DNA from: Olsenella_K sp036454645
GTDB taxonomy: Bacteria > Actinomycetota > Coriobacteriia > Coriobacteriales > Atopobiaceae
NCBI GenBank assembly: GCA_036454645.1
Contig: JAZHSQ010000060.1
Span: 1-10,743 of the forward strand
DNA length: 10,743 bases
Direction of reading: 5' to 3'
Both the position numbers and the translations under genes were made by a program. Below are positions 1 to 8,800 of this stretch, one piece after another (within the stretch, counting starts at the first letter, position 1; each line of letters begins with the position of its first letter). The notes beneath the pieces were generated by a model that made no database searches, was not told where the DNA came from, and worked only from the letters and a program-made list of their open reading frames with translations.

Positions 1-745
1 CCTGCGCCTGGCCTCCCCGTTGGTGCGCTCCCGCACGTCGTCCGCGCTCAGGCGCCTCCGGTGCGGCTGCGGGAGGCCGGGCCGGGGCAGGCGAGCGCGT
101 CCGGCTCGGCCTCCCCGGGGACGCGGGCGGCCCCTGGGGCGGCGCTTCACGGACATCCCGCATGCCAGGCTGCACGTGCCATCGGCCGCGCTCGTCGCAG
201 CCGATGGCGGCGGCGACCGCCGCGGGCGCCGCGCGGTCCTCCCTCCCTGCCTTGCGTAGGTGGCGCCGGGCCATGGGTAGGGCGAGCCCGCTTCCCCGAG
301 GTCCCGTGACGGCAGCCTCCCGGCGTCGGCACCGGGCTCGTGCGCTAGCGCCGGTCTGGTCCCTTGGCGCCCCGTCCCCGTCTTGAGGGCCGTCCTCCCC
401 GCCTTCCCGGCCGACGCCATCGCGGGGCACGTCTCCGCCACTGTCGCAACGAGCGTTTCGTCGGTTCGCCGGTGGCGCGCCGAGAGGCCCTCGGGGAAGA
501 AGGTCCCCCGCCCGGGCTTGGGGCCCCGGGCGTGCTTGCGCAGGCCGGGATCCTGCGCCTCCGCGGCCGTTCCTGTCGTAGCCCTTCCCGCACGTCTGGC
601 CGGCCTCGGCGACCATCGCCTCGTTCGCGGCCGGATCGGCGAGTCGTCGCGGCTGCTCCCATGCGTCGGTCGTCCCAACTTGGGACCACGGCATTGCCGC
701 CCCGCCCAGGGTCGCCGCGGCCGGCACCCCTGCCAGGCCTTGCAT
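1..745 (-). pseudogene. IS256-family transposase pseudogene (multiple frameshifts, internal deletion, C-terminus outside window)
   Basis: Read on the minus strand, pieces resembling IS256-family (mutator-type) transposases occur in the right order but in changing frames. An N-terminal part has ADPAANEAM and GKGYDRNG (about 566–645). TFFPEGLSARHRR and the following DETLVATVAE lie at 433–504. PYPWPGATY (256–282) corresponds to the family's P-Y-x-W-x-D-A-T-Y motif. AIGCDERGRW (179–208) follows in another frame. EAEPDALACP (about 84–113) is in a third frame, and LPQPHRRRL followed by DDVRERTNGEARRR (1–75) is in a fourth segment. The first catalytic Asp is Gly here. About 90 residues expected between the IGCD block and the EPDALA block are missing, which would remove the second catalytic region. 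The start at 745 (ATG on the minus strand) is only the likeliest. The protein must be inactive. The family assignment is from remembered motifs, but the number of ordered matches makes chance unlikely. Confidence 0.72.
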
Positions 746-850
746 CGCGGCCGTGGCTCCCTTCCCAGAGGTCCGACTCGTCGCGATTTCGGACCCCAGG
801 ACGATGGCCGTCTTGCCTTGCCCGTCGGCGAAGCCCAGGCGCCCTCCCGC

Positions 851-871
851 TTACACCAACATTTACGACAC
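851..871. repeat. Candidate terminal inverted repeat of the IS256-like remnant (single copy visible)
   Basis: Read on the minus strand, this 21-bp segment begins GTGTCGTAAATG and ends TTGGTGTAA, an AT-rich island inside GC-rich sequence. It lies upstream of the transposase remnant, where the outer end of the element is expected. IS256-family ends commonly contain a TGTAAA-like core. The matching repeat would be outside the window, so this is a positional and motif-based guess. Confidence 0.35.
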
Positions 872-1022
872 GGGCGGCCACGCTGCGGGCGCGCGTGGGG
901 TCAGGCGGAAGGCGTCTTTACAAAAAGTAAGAAATAGCTAACTGCTGATCTTGTTCTCGGAATGCAAGCTGGAGCTGACACTTGGTCCATCCTGAAATTC
1001 ATATCCAAAATTGTAAGAATAC

Positions 1023-1034
1023 TATTCATGAATA
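1023..1034. promoter_or_regulatory. Perfect 12-bp palindrome TATTCATGAATA, possible operator
   Basis: TATTCATGAATA is a perfect palindrome in the AT-rich spacer, 225 bp before the preferred start of the regulator. Its half-site word recurs at 997–1002 (ATTCAT) and twice in overlapping form at 1085–1094 (ATGAATGAAT). The repetition of one word around a palindrome is compatible with a protein-binding array, but AT-rich DNA produces such words easily and no binding protein is known. Confidence 0.3.
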
Positions 1035-1101
1035 CACGACTCCTGGGATACTTCTGAAACTGGCGAATATGCATAGCGACCCGAATGAATGAATATGCGT
1101 A

Positions 1102-1122
1102 ATTAATGTATATAACACTAAT
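1102..1122. promoter_or_regulatory. Imperfect dyad ATTAaTGT–N5–ACAcTAAT, possible operator/promoter overlap
   Basis: Two 8-base arms, ATTAATGT (1102–1109) and ACACTAAT (1115–1122), are complementary at seven of eight positions and separated by five bases (ATATA). A -10-like GATAAT at 1130–1135 follows directly, so a factor bound here would overlap the -35 area of such a promoter. No good -35 hexamer is visible, so the promoter itself is weakly supported. Confidence 0.3.
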
Positions 1123-1246
1123 GATATGGGATAATGAGAAAAAACTGGCAAAAATAATCACGAATCAATATAGAAATACTTGAAGGAAGTGCTAAGTTAT
1201 TGATTACGCGAGGCGAGGAGATGCTCGCGTTAATATCCATAATCAC

Positions 1247-1255
1247 AGAGAGGGA
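1247..1255 (+). promoter_or_regulatory. Ribosome binding site that favours the ATG at 1260
   Basis: AGAGAGGGA ends four bases before the ATG at 1260, giving good Shine-Dalgarno complementarity and spacing. The competing in-frame TTG at 1200 has AAGGAAG at 1183–1189 (ten-base gap), and the ATG at 1221 has its purine run directly against it. The 1200–1259 stretch is also less GC-rich than the coding region that follows, which favours 1260. Confidence 0.5.
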
Positions 1256-1259
1256 TCAC

Positions 1260-4200
1260 ATGGGCAGGATGAGTGAGGAGTACCTGGCGGCACTGGCGAA
1301 TGCAGGCGCGGGCGATAGGAGGCACCATGGTGCCTATCCGGGGGCGACGGCCCGATACGTCCCGAACGACGTCGCCGAGACCATAATGAACGCCTTCAAC
1401 GCCCAGCCCCGGGAGGTGCCCAGCACCTTCTTCGTCTGTGCCGAGCCGGGGATGGACGTGGACGAGACGCTCGACTACGTCGCGAGCGTTACGCGCTCGG
1501 CGTCGACCAGGGTGTGCAGCCTCGACTTGCGGGGATCCTCCGATGGCGAAGCGGTCCGCAAGTTCGTGAACTTCGCGCGCGTCGCCGTCAAGAACTCCGC
1601 GACGAAGCGCGTGCTGGCGGTGTGCAAGGGGCTGCCTCCCGCTGACGAGAGCGAGCTGCAGCGGGAGCTGTCCGCGATCCGAAGGATGCGGGAGGCCGGC
1701 TGCTTCGTGGTGATCGGCATGCTTCCGGAAGCCCTCCAGCTCTCCGAGGGCCTTCCGGAAGCCACCTGCTACCGCACCCGCGACCTGCTCATGGGGCTGC
1801 CCAAGAGGCTCAGGAGGACGAACGGGCTCGCGCGCGACATGATTGCCGCGACGCACGGCATACCGCTTCTCGTTAGGACCGTGTCAAAGGTCAGGAGCCG
1901 CGACCTCGGGCACGTCGCCTCTGACCCGGGCTACGTCGAGAACCTCGGCCTCCTCGTCGCGGAGACGCTTCGTGACACCCTGATGGACGAGGAGAGGGAG
2001 GTGAGATGCGCGCTCCTGCTCCTGGGGGACGGCACGATCGAGGACCTCAGGAGGGTCCTCAGGCGCTGCGACGACGAGATTCTCGCCTCCGTGTCGTCCA
2101 ACAGCCCTGTGTGCGGGCTGAAGTTGCCGGAGGGCGGGTTCCGTTGCGTCGCGACCGACACGTACGAGGGGCTGAGCGCGGTCTACGGGAGTCTCTCGCC
2201 CGTCGCCTCGGAGTTCCCCGGCACCGTGGCTGCGGTCGCCGAGGTGCTGGCGGAGAGGGGAGAGTGGAACCGCTCTGCCGTAGTGTGCAACATGGCACCG
2301 GACGGGCTGCGCCAGACGACCCTTGCGATCATGAACGCGTCCGAATTCATCGACGTCGGCGAGGCCTCCCTGGTGGCCGACGCCGTGGAGAGGGCCTCGC
2401 AGTTCGGGCTGGGGATAGCCACGCAGACGAGGGAGGCGAAGAGGGCCCTTCGGCTCCTGCGACAGGATTGCGGGAGTGTCAGGTGTCCGGCCGAAGGCTC
2501 TGCCTGCAGCGGCGTGGCGAACGGCCTTGTCTGGCCGGACTACATGGAGGAGGTCCGCGCGCTCTGCCGGGGCGTCGGCGTCGCGTCGCCGATACCGCCC
2601 TCGCGTCAGCCGCGCGGCACGGAGGCCGCCCTCTCCCACATGGCGGAGTCGCTTCGACTCCTCCTTGGCGGCAGGTTCCCGGACGCCTTCGGGGAGGCGC
2701 TCAAGGCGCGGAGCCTTCTGGCGGACAGGGACGGGTCGCTCCTCTCCGCGCTCCTCTCCGACGTCTACTACCTCTCGACGGGCATGAGCGGGGCGATGCC
2801 CACCGAGGAGGAGGCCGCCTGGCACGAGGCTTCCGCCCAGACCCTTGAGGGGAGGTCGCCCCTGCTCGCGAGCCTCCACAAGGCCGTTCCGACGGTGGTC
2901 GGCATCATGATGGGGAGGGACGTGGACAACGGTGACGTCGAGGCGCTGGCTCGCCTCCTGGAACGCAGCGGGGACGCCATGCTGAAGGCCGTCGCCTGCG
3001 TGGCGCTGACCGTCTCGGACCTCAGGAGGGGCGCCGTGATACGCGCCGGCGTCAGGCTCAACCAGGTCCGGGAGACCCTCGCCAGGCTGGGCGACCCCTC
3101 GCCCTACCTCCAGGAGTCCTGCAGGATCCTCGGCGCCCTCATCGAGGCCGAGGAGGGCGGTCCCCTGGGGGTGGACCTCAAGGAGTGCGAGGGCGGGTCG
3201 CGCGAGCTCGACCAGGTATGCGAGCTCCTGATCGACGCCGTCGGGGCGCGCTCGGTGAGCCGGGCCCCTGCGGCGGCGACCCCGCCGCGCGTCCCCAGCG
3301 GCGCCGCCTGGCTCGTCAACCTGCTCCTGAACGACTTCGGCAGGCTGTCCGAGCGCTTCTCGGCCGCCGTTCCCCCGGGCTGGAGCCGTGAGCTCGCACA
3401 GATGGGCGCGGTCGCGACCGTCGCGAGCGACCAGTCGGAGAGGAGCGTCGACGAGGCCTTGGAGGGCCTCCTCGAGCCGCTCGACGAAGCGTGCGAGGTG
3501 GACGAGGACCACGCGCTGAAGATATCGCTCCTGGGCAGGCTCTCCGTCTCCGTGGCGGGCGAGGGCGTCCCGGCTGCCTCGTTCGAGAGGAGGAGGGCGA
3601 AGGAGCTCCTGGTCCTTCTCGCGGCCGCCCCCCAGCACCAGGTGAAGAGGTACAAGATCATGGAGTCGGTGTGGCCCGACGCGGACTACGTCGCGGGTCA
3701 GCAGCGCGTCTACGAGGCGACCAGCGTGCTGAGGCACGTGATGGGCGGCAGGGTCGGGACGCGTGGGGAGGGGCCGCTGCTCACGAACCGCACGGAGCGG
3801 ACCCTCTCCCTGAACCCCAAGTGCGTGATCGTGGACGTCGACGGATTCGAGCGGGTCGCCCGCAAGGCGCTCGACGGCGAGGGGGACAACAGGCTGGTGC
3901 TGGCCGCGGCGCGTCGGGCCGAGACGATCTACCAGGGGGACCTCTTCGTGCCGGCAAACGACGGCATCGGCCTGGTCGAGCAGAGGAGGCGGGAACTGAG
4001 GCGCCTGTACGCAGACGTCATGGTCGCGGGCACCCTCGCCGCGCTGAGGGTCTGCCGCACGCTCACGGCCGCGAGGTTCGCCCGGAACGCCTACGAGGCG
4101 GACGGGATGAGGGAGGATGCCATCAAGCTGCTCGTGGCCACCCTCGTGGCGACGGGCCGGGTGTCGGAGGCCGAGAAGGAGTACAAGGTCTTCTGCAACC

Positions 4201-4658
4201 GCGTCGTCGAGCGCACGCACAGGCCCCCATCGCGCGACCTGCGCGATGCCGTCTCGAAGCTCCTCTCGGGAGGCAGACCGAGCGTCCTGGGGATCGTGGA
4301 GCCGGAGACGGAGGTCTCGGATGACGCGCGGAGCGAGGGGGACGAGGGGGCGTGCCCCGATGCCGTCGGGGTCGAGGAGGAGCCGGGGGCGGCGTCCGCC
4401 GTCGCCGAGGAGGACGGATCCGGCGAGGCCGGGAGCGAGGCCTTCGCGCCGGACGGTGTCGCAGCGCCAGGGGAGGCCGCAGTGCCGGTCGAGGGCGGAG
4501 ACGGATATGAGGAGGCCCAGGAGGAGGGCGCGGAACCGTGCGAGGGAGCGCCGGACGAGGGCTCGGGGCACCACGGGGACGACGCGCGCGAGGACGAGCC
4601 CGGCTCCGAGGAGGACGGCGAGGCGATGGGCGCGCCGGACGACGGGGCCGAGGGCTAG
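1260..4658 (+). CDS. Large SARP/BTAD-type transcriptional regulator with acidic C-terminal tail
   Basis: A cytoplasmic protein of about 1132 residues, probably a DNA-binding regulator; target and signal are unknown. A region beginning ISLLGRLSVSV (residue 755) and running to about 855 matches the winged-helix domain of SARP-like regulators: FERRRAKELLVLLA, then VWPD, then RVYEATSVLRHV. Residues about 860–1005 are helical and resemble the bacterial transcriptional activator domain (YQGDLF, EQRRRELRRLYADV, AREAYEADGM-like repeats, GRVSEAEKEYK). The first ~750 residues may be a decayed STAND-type NTPase plus helical repeats: FFVCAEPGMDVDE (57–69) sits where a P-loop would, but lacks the G-K-S/T signature, and VLAVCKGLPPADE resembles a Walker-B strand. 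A cysteine cluster (C404, C409, C416) lies in the middle. Residues 1012–1132 form an acidic, Gly/Ala-rich tail, about one third Asp/Glu, with no lysine and only two arginines. No signal peptide or membrane segment is seen. The TTG at 1200 is an alternative start adding 20 residues. It ends in TAG, 124 bp before secA on the same strand, after an AT-rich upstream region that may control it. The DNA-binding/BTAD call is solid; the N-terminal interpretation is tentative. Confidence 0.87.
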   Translation: MGRMSEEYLAALANAGAGDRRHHGAYPGATARYVPNDVAETIMNAFNAQPREVPSTFFVCAEPGMDVDETLDYVASVTRSASTRVCSLDLRGSSDGEAVRKFVNFARVAVKNSATKRVLAVCKGLPPADESELQRELSAIRRMREAGCFVVIGMLPEALQLSEGLPEATCYRTRDLLMGLPKRLRRTNGLARDMIAATHGIPLLVRTVSKVRSRDLGHVASDPGYVENLGLLVAETLRDTLMDEEREVRCALLLLGDGTIEDLRRVLRRCDDEILASVSSNSPVCGLKLPEGGFRCVATDTYEGLSAVYGSLSPVASEFPGTVAAVAEVLAERGEWNRSAVVCNMAPDGLRQTTLAIMNASEFIDVGEASLVADAVERASQFGLGIATQTREAKRALRLLRQDCGSVRCPAEGSACSGVANGLVWPDYMEEVRALCRGVGVASPIPPSRQPRGTEAALSHMAESLRLLLGGRFPDAFGEALKARSLLADRDGSLLSALLSDVYYLSTGMSGAMPTEEEAAWHEASAQTLEGRSPLLASLHKAVPTVVGIMMGRDVDNGDVEALARLLERSGDAMLKAVACVALTVSDLRRGAVIRAGVRLNQVRETLARLGDPSPYLQESCRILGALIEAEEGGPLGVDLKECEGGSRELDQVCELLIDAVGARSVSRAPAAATPPRVPSGAAWLVNLLLNDFGRLSERFSAAVPPGWSRELAQMGAVATVASDQSERSVDEALEGLLEPLDEACEVDEDHALKISLLGRLSVSVAGEGVPAASFERRRAKELLVLLAAAPQHQVKRYKIMESVWPDADYVAGQQRVYEATSVLRHVMGGRVGTRGEGPLLTNRTERTLSLNPKCVIVDVDGFERVARKALDGEGDNRLVLAAARRAETIYQGDLFVPANDGIGLVEQRRRELRRLYADVMVAGTLAALRVCRTLTAARFARNAYEADGMREDAIKLLVATLVATGRVSEAEKEYKVFCNRVVERTHRPPSRDLRDAVSKLLSGGRPSVLGIVEPETEVSDDARSEGDEGACPDAVGVEEEPGAASAVAEEDGSGEAGSEAFAPDGVAAPGEAAVPVEGGDGYEEAQEEGAEPCEGAPDEGSGHHGDDAREDEPGSEEDGEAMGAPDDGAEG

Positions 4659-4782
4659 ATTGATTGGGCATTCGATGTGGGTCCGCGGCGCATGCCGAAT
4701 CCCAGGTCGATGGTGATAGAGTTGGAAGATGCACTGTTGTAGCCTCCGTGTGGACCAGCACATTGGATAAGGACAGAAGCCA
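4659..4782 (+). other. Regulator–secA intergenic spacer
   Basis: 124 bases without a gene. No U-tract terminator is visible after the regulator, so read-through into secA is possible. A dyad with a bulge, GGGcATTCG (4666–4674) against CGAATCCC (4696–4703), could form a stem with a 21-base loop. No convincing -35/-10 pair was found; TTGGAA at 4722 lacks a partner at the usual distance. The secA ribosome binding site AAGGA is at 4769–4773. Confidence 0.4.
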
Positions 4783-7530
<2,748 letters not shown>

Positions 7531-7531
7531 C

Positions 7532-8659
7532 ATGGCGGACGTCACGACAGAGACGCTCGAGGCGCTCTCGGCCAGGCTTAAGGAGGTGGAGGGCTACCTC
7601 CACGCGGACGACCTCCGCTCGGACGTCGAGTCGCTCGAGCGGCAGAGCGCCCTGCCGGGGTTCTGGGACGACGCCGAGAGCGCCAGCAGGACAATGGCCG
7701 ACATCACGCGCATGAAGGAGGACCTCGCGAGCATCGGGCGCGCCCGCGCCCTACTCGGCGACGCCGAGGCGGCCTTCGAGCTGGGCAGCGAGACGGAGGA
7801 CCCCGACCTGCTCGAGGAGGCGGGCTCCTGCGTGGCGAAGCTCGAGGAGAGCCTCGCGGAGCTCGAGCTGTCGAGCTGGTTCACCGGCGAGTTCGACCAC
7901 GGCGACGCCATCGTCAACATCACGCCCGGCCAGGGCGGGCTCGAGGCCCAGGACTGGTGCGCGATGCTCCTGCACATGTACCTGCGCTACTTCGAGCGCA
8001 GGGGATGGAAGGTCACGGTCAACGACGCCCCCACCGCCGAGATCATCGGCATCGACCGGGCGACCTTCACGGTCTCCGGCAAGAACGCCTACGGCATGCT
8101 CCGCGCGGAGCAGGGCGTCCACCGCCTCGTGCGCATCTCGCCGACCGACGAGAAGAAGCGCCGCCAGACGACCTTCGCCGGCGTCGAGGTCCTGCCGGTC
8201 CTCCCTGACGACGTTGAGGTGGACGTGGACCCCAAGGACCTGAGGGTGGACGTCTACCACGCGACGGGCCACGGCGGCCAGGGCGTCAACACCACGGACT
8301 CCGCGGTCCGCATCACGCACCTCCCCACGGGAATCGTGGTCACCTGCCAGAACGAGCGCAGCCAGCTCCAGAACAAGGAGATCGCGATGGGCATCCTGCG
8401 CAGCCGGCTCTACGAGCTGGAGCTGCAGAAGCGGGAGGCGGCGCTCGACGAGCTCAGGGGTCCCAAGCAGGACATCGGCTTCGGGAGCCAGATCAGGAGC
8501 TACGTGCTCTACCCCTACCAGATGGTGAAGGACCTGCGCACGGGGGTGGAGACGGGCAACGTGGAGGCGGTGCTCGAGGACGGCGACCTCGACCAGTTCG
8601 TGATCGCCTACCACCGCTGGATGGTCAACGCAGACCGCTCCCTCCCGGCCGCTGACTGA
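7532..8659 (+). CDS. prfB: Peptide chain release factor 2 (RF2), with S-P-T in place of S-P-F
   Basis: RF2 recognises UGA and UAA stop codons in the ribosomal A site and triggers release of the finished protein. The 375-residue product shows RF2 features: an N-terminal coiled region with LPGFWDD, then PGQGGLEAQDW (the RF2-type equivalent of PGAGGTESQDW) and NAYGMLRAEQGVHRLVRIS. The catalytic GGQ loop is at residues 248–250 (HGGQGVNTTDSAVR). The codon-reading tripeptide, normally Ser-Pro-Phe, is S203-P204-T205 (ACC codon for Thr). The programmed frameshift that controls prfB in many bacteria is absent: the frame is open and the sequence after G-Y-L (CTC CAC) has no CTT-TGA-C site. The ATG at 7532 starts one base after the secA stop and has AGGA nine bases upstream inside secA, suggesting translational coupling. 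An ATG at 7514 would add six residues and overlap secA by 17 bases but has a poorer ribosome site. The gene itself ends in TGA, so RF2 is plausibly needed for its own termination. Confidence 0.96.
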   Translation: MADVTTETLEALSARLKEVEGYLHADDLRSDVESLERQSALPGFWDDAESASRTMADITRMKEDLASIGRARALLGDAEAAFELGSETEDPDLLEEAGSCVAKLEESLAELELSSWFTGEFDHGDAIVNITPGQGGLEAQDWCAMLLHMYLRYFERRGWKVTVNDAPTAEIIGIDRATFTVSGKNAYGMLRAEQGVHRLVRISPTDEKKRRQTTFAGVEVLPVLPDDVEVDVDPKDLRVDVYHATGHGGQGVNTTDSAVRITHLPTGIVVTCQNERSQLQNKEIAMGILRSRLYELELQKREAALDELRGPKQDIGFGSQIRSYVLYPYQMVKDLRTGVETGNVEAVLEDGDLDQFVIAYHRWMVNADRSLPAAD

Positions 8660-8660
8660 G

Positions 8661-8702
8661 GGCCCAGGGGCGGGGCCGCCCCCGGCGGGCCCGCCGGCCT
8701 TT
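8661..8702 (+). terminator. GC-rich hairpins after prfB, probable (weak) intrinsic terminator
   Basis: Immediately after the prfB stop, GGGGCGG (8667–8673) can pair with CCGCCCC (8676–8682). A perfect 16-base palindrome (8682–8697) then folds as CCGGCG/CGCCGG with a GGCC loop and is followed by CCTTTG. The outer GGCCC (8661–8665) can also pair with GGGCC (8687–8691), so the structures are mutually exclusive alternatives. The T run is only three bases, so termination may be partial. Confidence 0.4.
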
Positions 8703-8722
8703 GCAGTATGTGTAGGGATGCG

Positions 8723-8748
8723 TCCCCGCCGCGTCCGGCTGGCGGGGA
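8723..8748 (+). promoter_or_regulatory. 8-bp stem hairpin upstream of ftsE
   Basis: TCCCCGCC (8723–8730) is complementary to GGCGGGGA (8741–8748) with a ten-base loop. A -10-like TATGCT (8756–8761) and a five-T run (8761–8765) follow. It could be a second terminator-like element, a leader structure, or a site near an ftsE promoter. No -35 hexamer sits at the right distance from TATGCT, so the role is open. Confidence 0.3.
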
Positions 8749-8790
8749 ATTCCACTATGCTTTTTCACCGTACCGCTCCCGAAAGAGAAT

Positions 8791-8795
8791 AGGAG
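8791..8795 (+). promoter_or_regulatory. Ribosome binding site fixing the GTG start of ftsE
   Basis: AGGAG lies five bases before GTG at 8801. No comparable site precedes the later in-frame GTG codons near 8969–9070, and the frame upstream to 8708 lacks one. This site supports the long FtsE form with an N-terminal extension. Confidence 0.65.
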
Positions 8796-8800
8796 CTTTC

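Larger units (their letters stand above)
1..871 (-). mobile_element. Degenerate IS256-family insertion sequence, incomplete at window edge
   Basis: This stretch is very GC-rich, has no intact conserved gene, and carries ordered fragments of an IS256-type transposase on the minus strand (see the pseudogene entry). At its right side, 851–871, lies a TGTAAA-type motif of the kind found at ends of IS256-family elements. Base composition then changes sharply, to AT-rich sequence from about 905. The left end, including the C-terminal part of the transposase and the other terminal repeat, would lie before position 1 and cannot be seen. No target-site duplication could be identified because only one side is present. 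The family call rests on the transposase fragments; the exact right boundary (between about 871 and 905) is inferred. Confidence 0.7.
905..1259. other. AT-rich intergenic region upstream of the BTAD-type regulator
   Basis: About 355 bases between the insertion-sequence remnant and the regulator gene. Composition falls to clearly AT-rich, against roughly two-thirds GC on both sides, and stays low until about 1255, where coding composition begins. I see no convincing gene. A minus-strand frame at 901–1161 gives an 86-residue, partly hydrophobic peptide that spans the composition boundary and has no recognisable domain. The region holds a 12-bp palindrome (1023–1034), a dyad (1102–1122), several ATTCAT/ATGAAT words and -10-like words (TATAAC at 1111, GATAAT at 1130) without good -35 partners. 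It most likely contains the promoter and control sites of the regulator. Low-GC sequence in a high-GC genome can also mark acquired DNA. Confidence 0.6.

Noticed and set aside
158..190. TCSLACGMS on the minus strand as another transposase block (family Y-H-L-A-C-E-M-like)
   Set aside because: It overlaps, in a different frame, the better AIGCDERGRW block. Both cannot be original reading unless a deletion joint lies exactly here, which I cannot show.
345..881. 178-residue minus-strand open frame, and plus-strand frames at 364–937
   Set aside because: Very Arg/Gly/Pro-rich products without domains. The region is better explained by a frameshifted IS256-type transposase whose motifs are spread over several frames.
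901..1161. 86-residue minus-strand frame with a hydrophobic start
   Set aside because: It crosses the composition boundary, has no clear ribosome site, and resembles chance hydrophobicity in AT-rich DNA.
4659..4782. A dedicated secA promoter or riboswitch
   Set aside because: No -35/-10 pair at proper spacing and only one bulged dyad; not enough to call either.
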